Below are positions 63,319 through 64,000 of a stretch of DNA of 64,000 bases, in pieces (the first letter of the stretch is position 1; each line of letters opens with the position of its first letter). The DNA lies in NCBI RefSeq assembly GCF_900116205.1, contig NZ_FOZS01000002.1, positions 496,001 to 560,000 on the forward strand, given 5' to 3'. Origin of the DNA: Halostagnicola kamekurae. GTDB lineage: Archaea; Halobacteriota; Halobacteria; Halobacteriales; Natrialbaceae. Made by a program: the position numbers and the translations under genes. The notes under the pieces were generated by a model. The model was given only the letters and a program-made list of their open reading frames with translations. It searched no databases and was not told the DNA's origin.

Positions 63319-64000
63319 TCGACCACCTCCAGTACGTGAACCGTCGCAGACGCCACGGTTCCGCCCGCGTTGTGCGCGAGCGCGGTCGTCGCGTCGGGGA
63401 CGGCGTCGCTGTTTGCGTGTTCGTCCGCGAGCAGCGACGTGACTTCGGCGATCTGGGACGCCCCGGTCGCGCCGACGGGGTGGCCCTTCGCCTTCAGACC
63501 GCCCGAGAGGTTGATCGGCGTCTCGCCGTCCGCGGTCGTGCGTCCGTCTCGAGCGGCGGTGATCCCCTCGCCGATCGACTCTATGTCGAGGGCTTCGATG
63601 GCGAGCACCTCCGCGATCGTAAAGCAGTCGTGGACCTCGGCGAAGTCGATGTCGTTCGCGTCGATTCCGGCGTCTGAGTACGCCTCTTCGCCCGCCTCGC
63701 GAGCGGCGGGCGAGCGCGCGAGGTAGTCCCGATCGTGCAGGGCCATCCGATCGCCGCCCTGTCCGGTGCCCGTGATCGCGACCGGAGCGTCTATGTCGTG
63801 TTCCTCGGCGTATGATTCGCTGGTGAGCACGAGCGCCGCCGCGCCGTCGGAGATCGGACAGGAGTCGTACAACCCCAGCGGCGAGGAGACCTGCGGGGCC
63901 TCGAGTACGTCCTCGACCTCGATCGCGCGCTGGTACTGGGCCTTCTCGTTCTCGAGGGCGTTGTCGTGGTTCTTCACGGCGATGTGTGCGAGGTCCGCGT
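63315..64000 (-). CDS. Thiolase-family enzyme, C-terminal part (cut by window end)
   Basis: The frame runs off the end of the window; 227 residues of the C-terminal half are visible (ADLAHIAVKNHDN...). It has the late thiolase motifs VHDCFTIAEV, NLSGGLKAKGHPVGATGASQIAEV and a terminal HNAGGTV in place of the biosynthetic CxGGG, the SCP2-type pattern seen in archaeal acetyl-CoA acetyltransferases. The nucleophilic Cys lies beyond the edge. With the DUF35 protein it may feed the mevalonate pathway or fatty-acyl breakdown. Confidence 0.88.
   Translation of the reverse strand, partial: ADLAHIAVKNHDNALENEKAQYQRAIEVEDVLEAPQVSSPLGLYDSCPISDGAAALVLTSESYAEEHDIDAPVAITGTGQGGDRMALHDRDYLARSPAAREAGEEAYSDAGIDANDIDFAEVHDCFTIAEVLAIEALDIESIGEGITAARDGRTTADGETPINLSGGLKAKGHPVGATGASQIAEVTSLLADEHANSDAVPDATTALAHNAGGTVASATVHVLEVVE

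Overview
The window is a stretch of haloarchaeal chromosome. The evidence is high GC with very acidic proteins, archaeal information and lipid genes (TFB, thermosome, LonB, GGGP synthase), the archaeal DKFP route to aromatic amino acids, Tat rather than Sec leaders on exported proteins, promoters with TATA boxes about 25-35 bp ahead of the start codon (leaderless mRNAs), and a marked excess of the word CTCGAG. The style suggests Natrialbaceae, but I cannot place the genus. There are no rRNA or tRNA genes and no CRISPR array that I can see.

Layout. 0-5 kb: end of an MFS transporter, a GpgS-like glycosyltransferase, a Nudix CoA pyrophosphatase and an FAD oxidoreductase. 5-12 kb: a small Hsp20-like protein, a zinc-finger miniprotein, radical SAM and TRAM proteins, GGGP synthase, a YkgJ cysteine-cluster protein, an MBL hydrolase and a wHTH regulator divergent from an F420-type PPOX protein. 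12-18.6 kb: methyltransferase plus GT2, a degenerate amidohydrolase, thermosome subunit, HalOD1 protein, and nadM with a SAM hydrolase. 18.9-22.6 kb: lonB directly abutting a CPBP membrane protease. 23-30.5 kb: the aromatic block trpC-trpB-trpA-ADH synthase, then three unrelated genes, then 3-dehydroquinate synthase II; a pair of TGTACA boxes lies in the trpC promoter. 30.6-34.2 kb: TFB, ITP/XTP phosphatase, a DUF7123-like protein and a HAD. 34.3-39.3 kb: a five-gene co-directional run of pyruvate kinase, an acidic anchored protein, NfeD, an SPFH protein and a regulator. 40.4-52.5 kb: GYD protein, regulator divergent from an exported serine hydrolase, metG, mfnA, ppsA, PhzF. 54.8-64 kb: thiC, a cytosolic trypsin-like protease, a phosphoribosyltransferase, MATE exporter, MTA phosphorylase, and a DUF35 protein with a thiolase cut by the window edge.

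Three AT-rich islands interrupt the GC-rich core: about 39.3-40.5 kb (Tat lipoprotein plus a dead ISH3-type transposase), 52.6-54.8 kb (Tat protein, five-TM protein, long palindrome) and 58.7-60.4 kb (IS200/IS605-like end, a Tat-leader small protein apparently starting at ATA, an overlapping Gly/Ala-rich hydrophobic small protein, and a 4-TM protein). The last is my best candidate for an undescribed system, possibly a small secreted or pore-forming peptide pair with an immunity protein; that function is inference only.

The genes link in several ways. pyk and ppsA are opposing steps at PEP/pyruvate, and each carries a TrmB-like dyad upstream. The DKFP and trp genes form one biosynthetic block. 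LonB and CPBP form a membrane proteolysis unit, and SPFH/NfeD a membrane microdomain unit.
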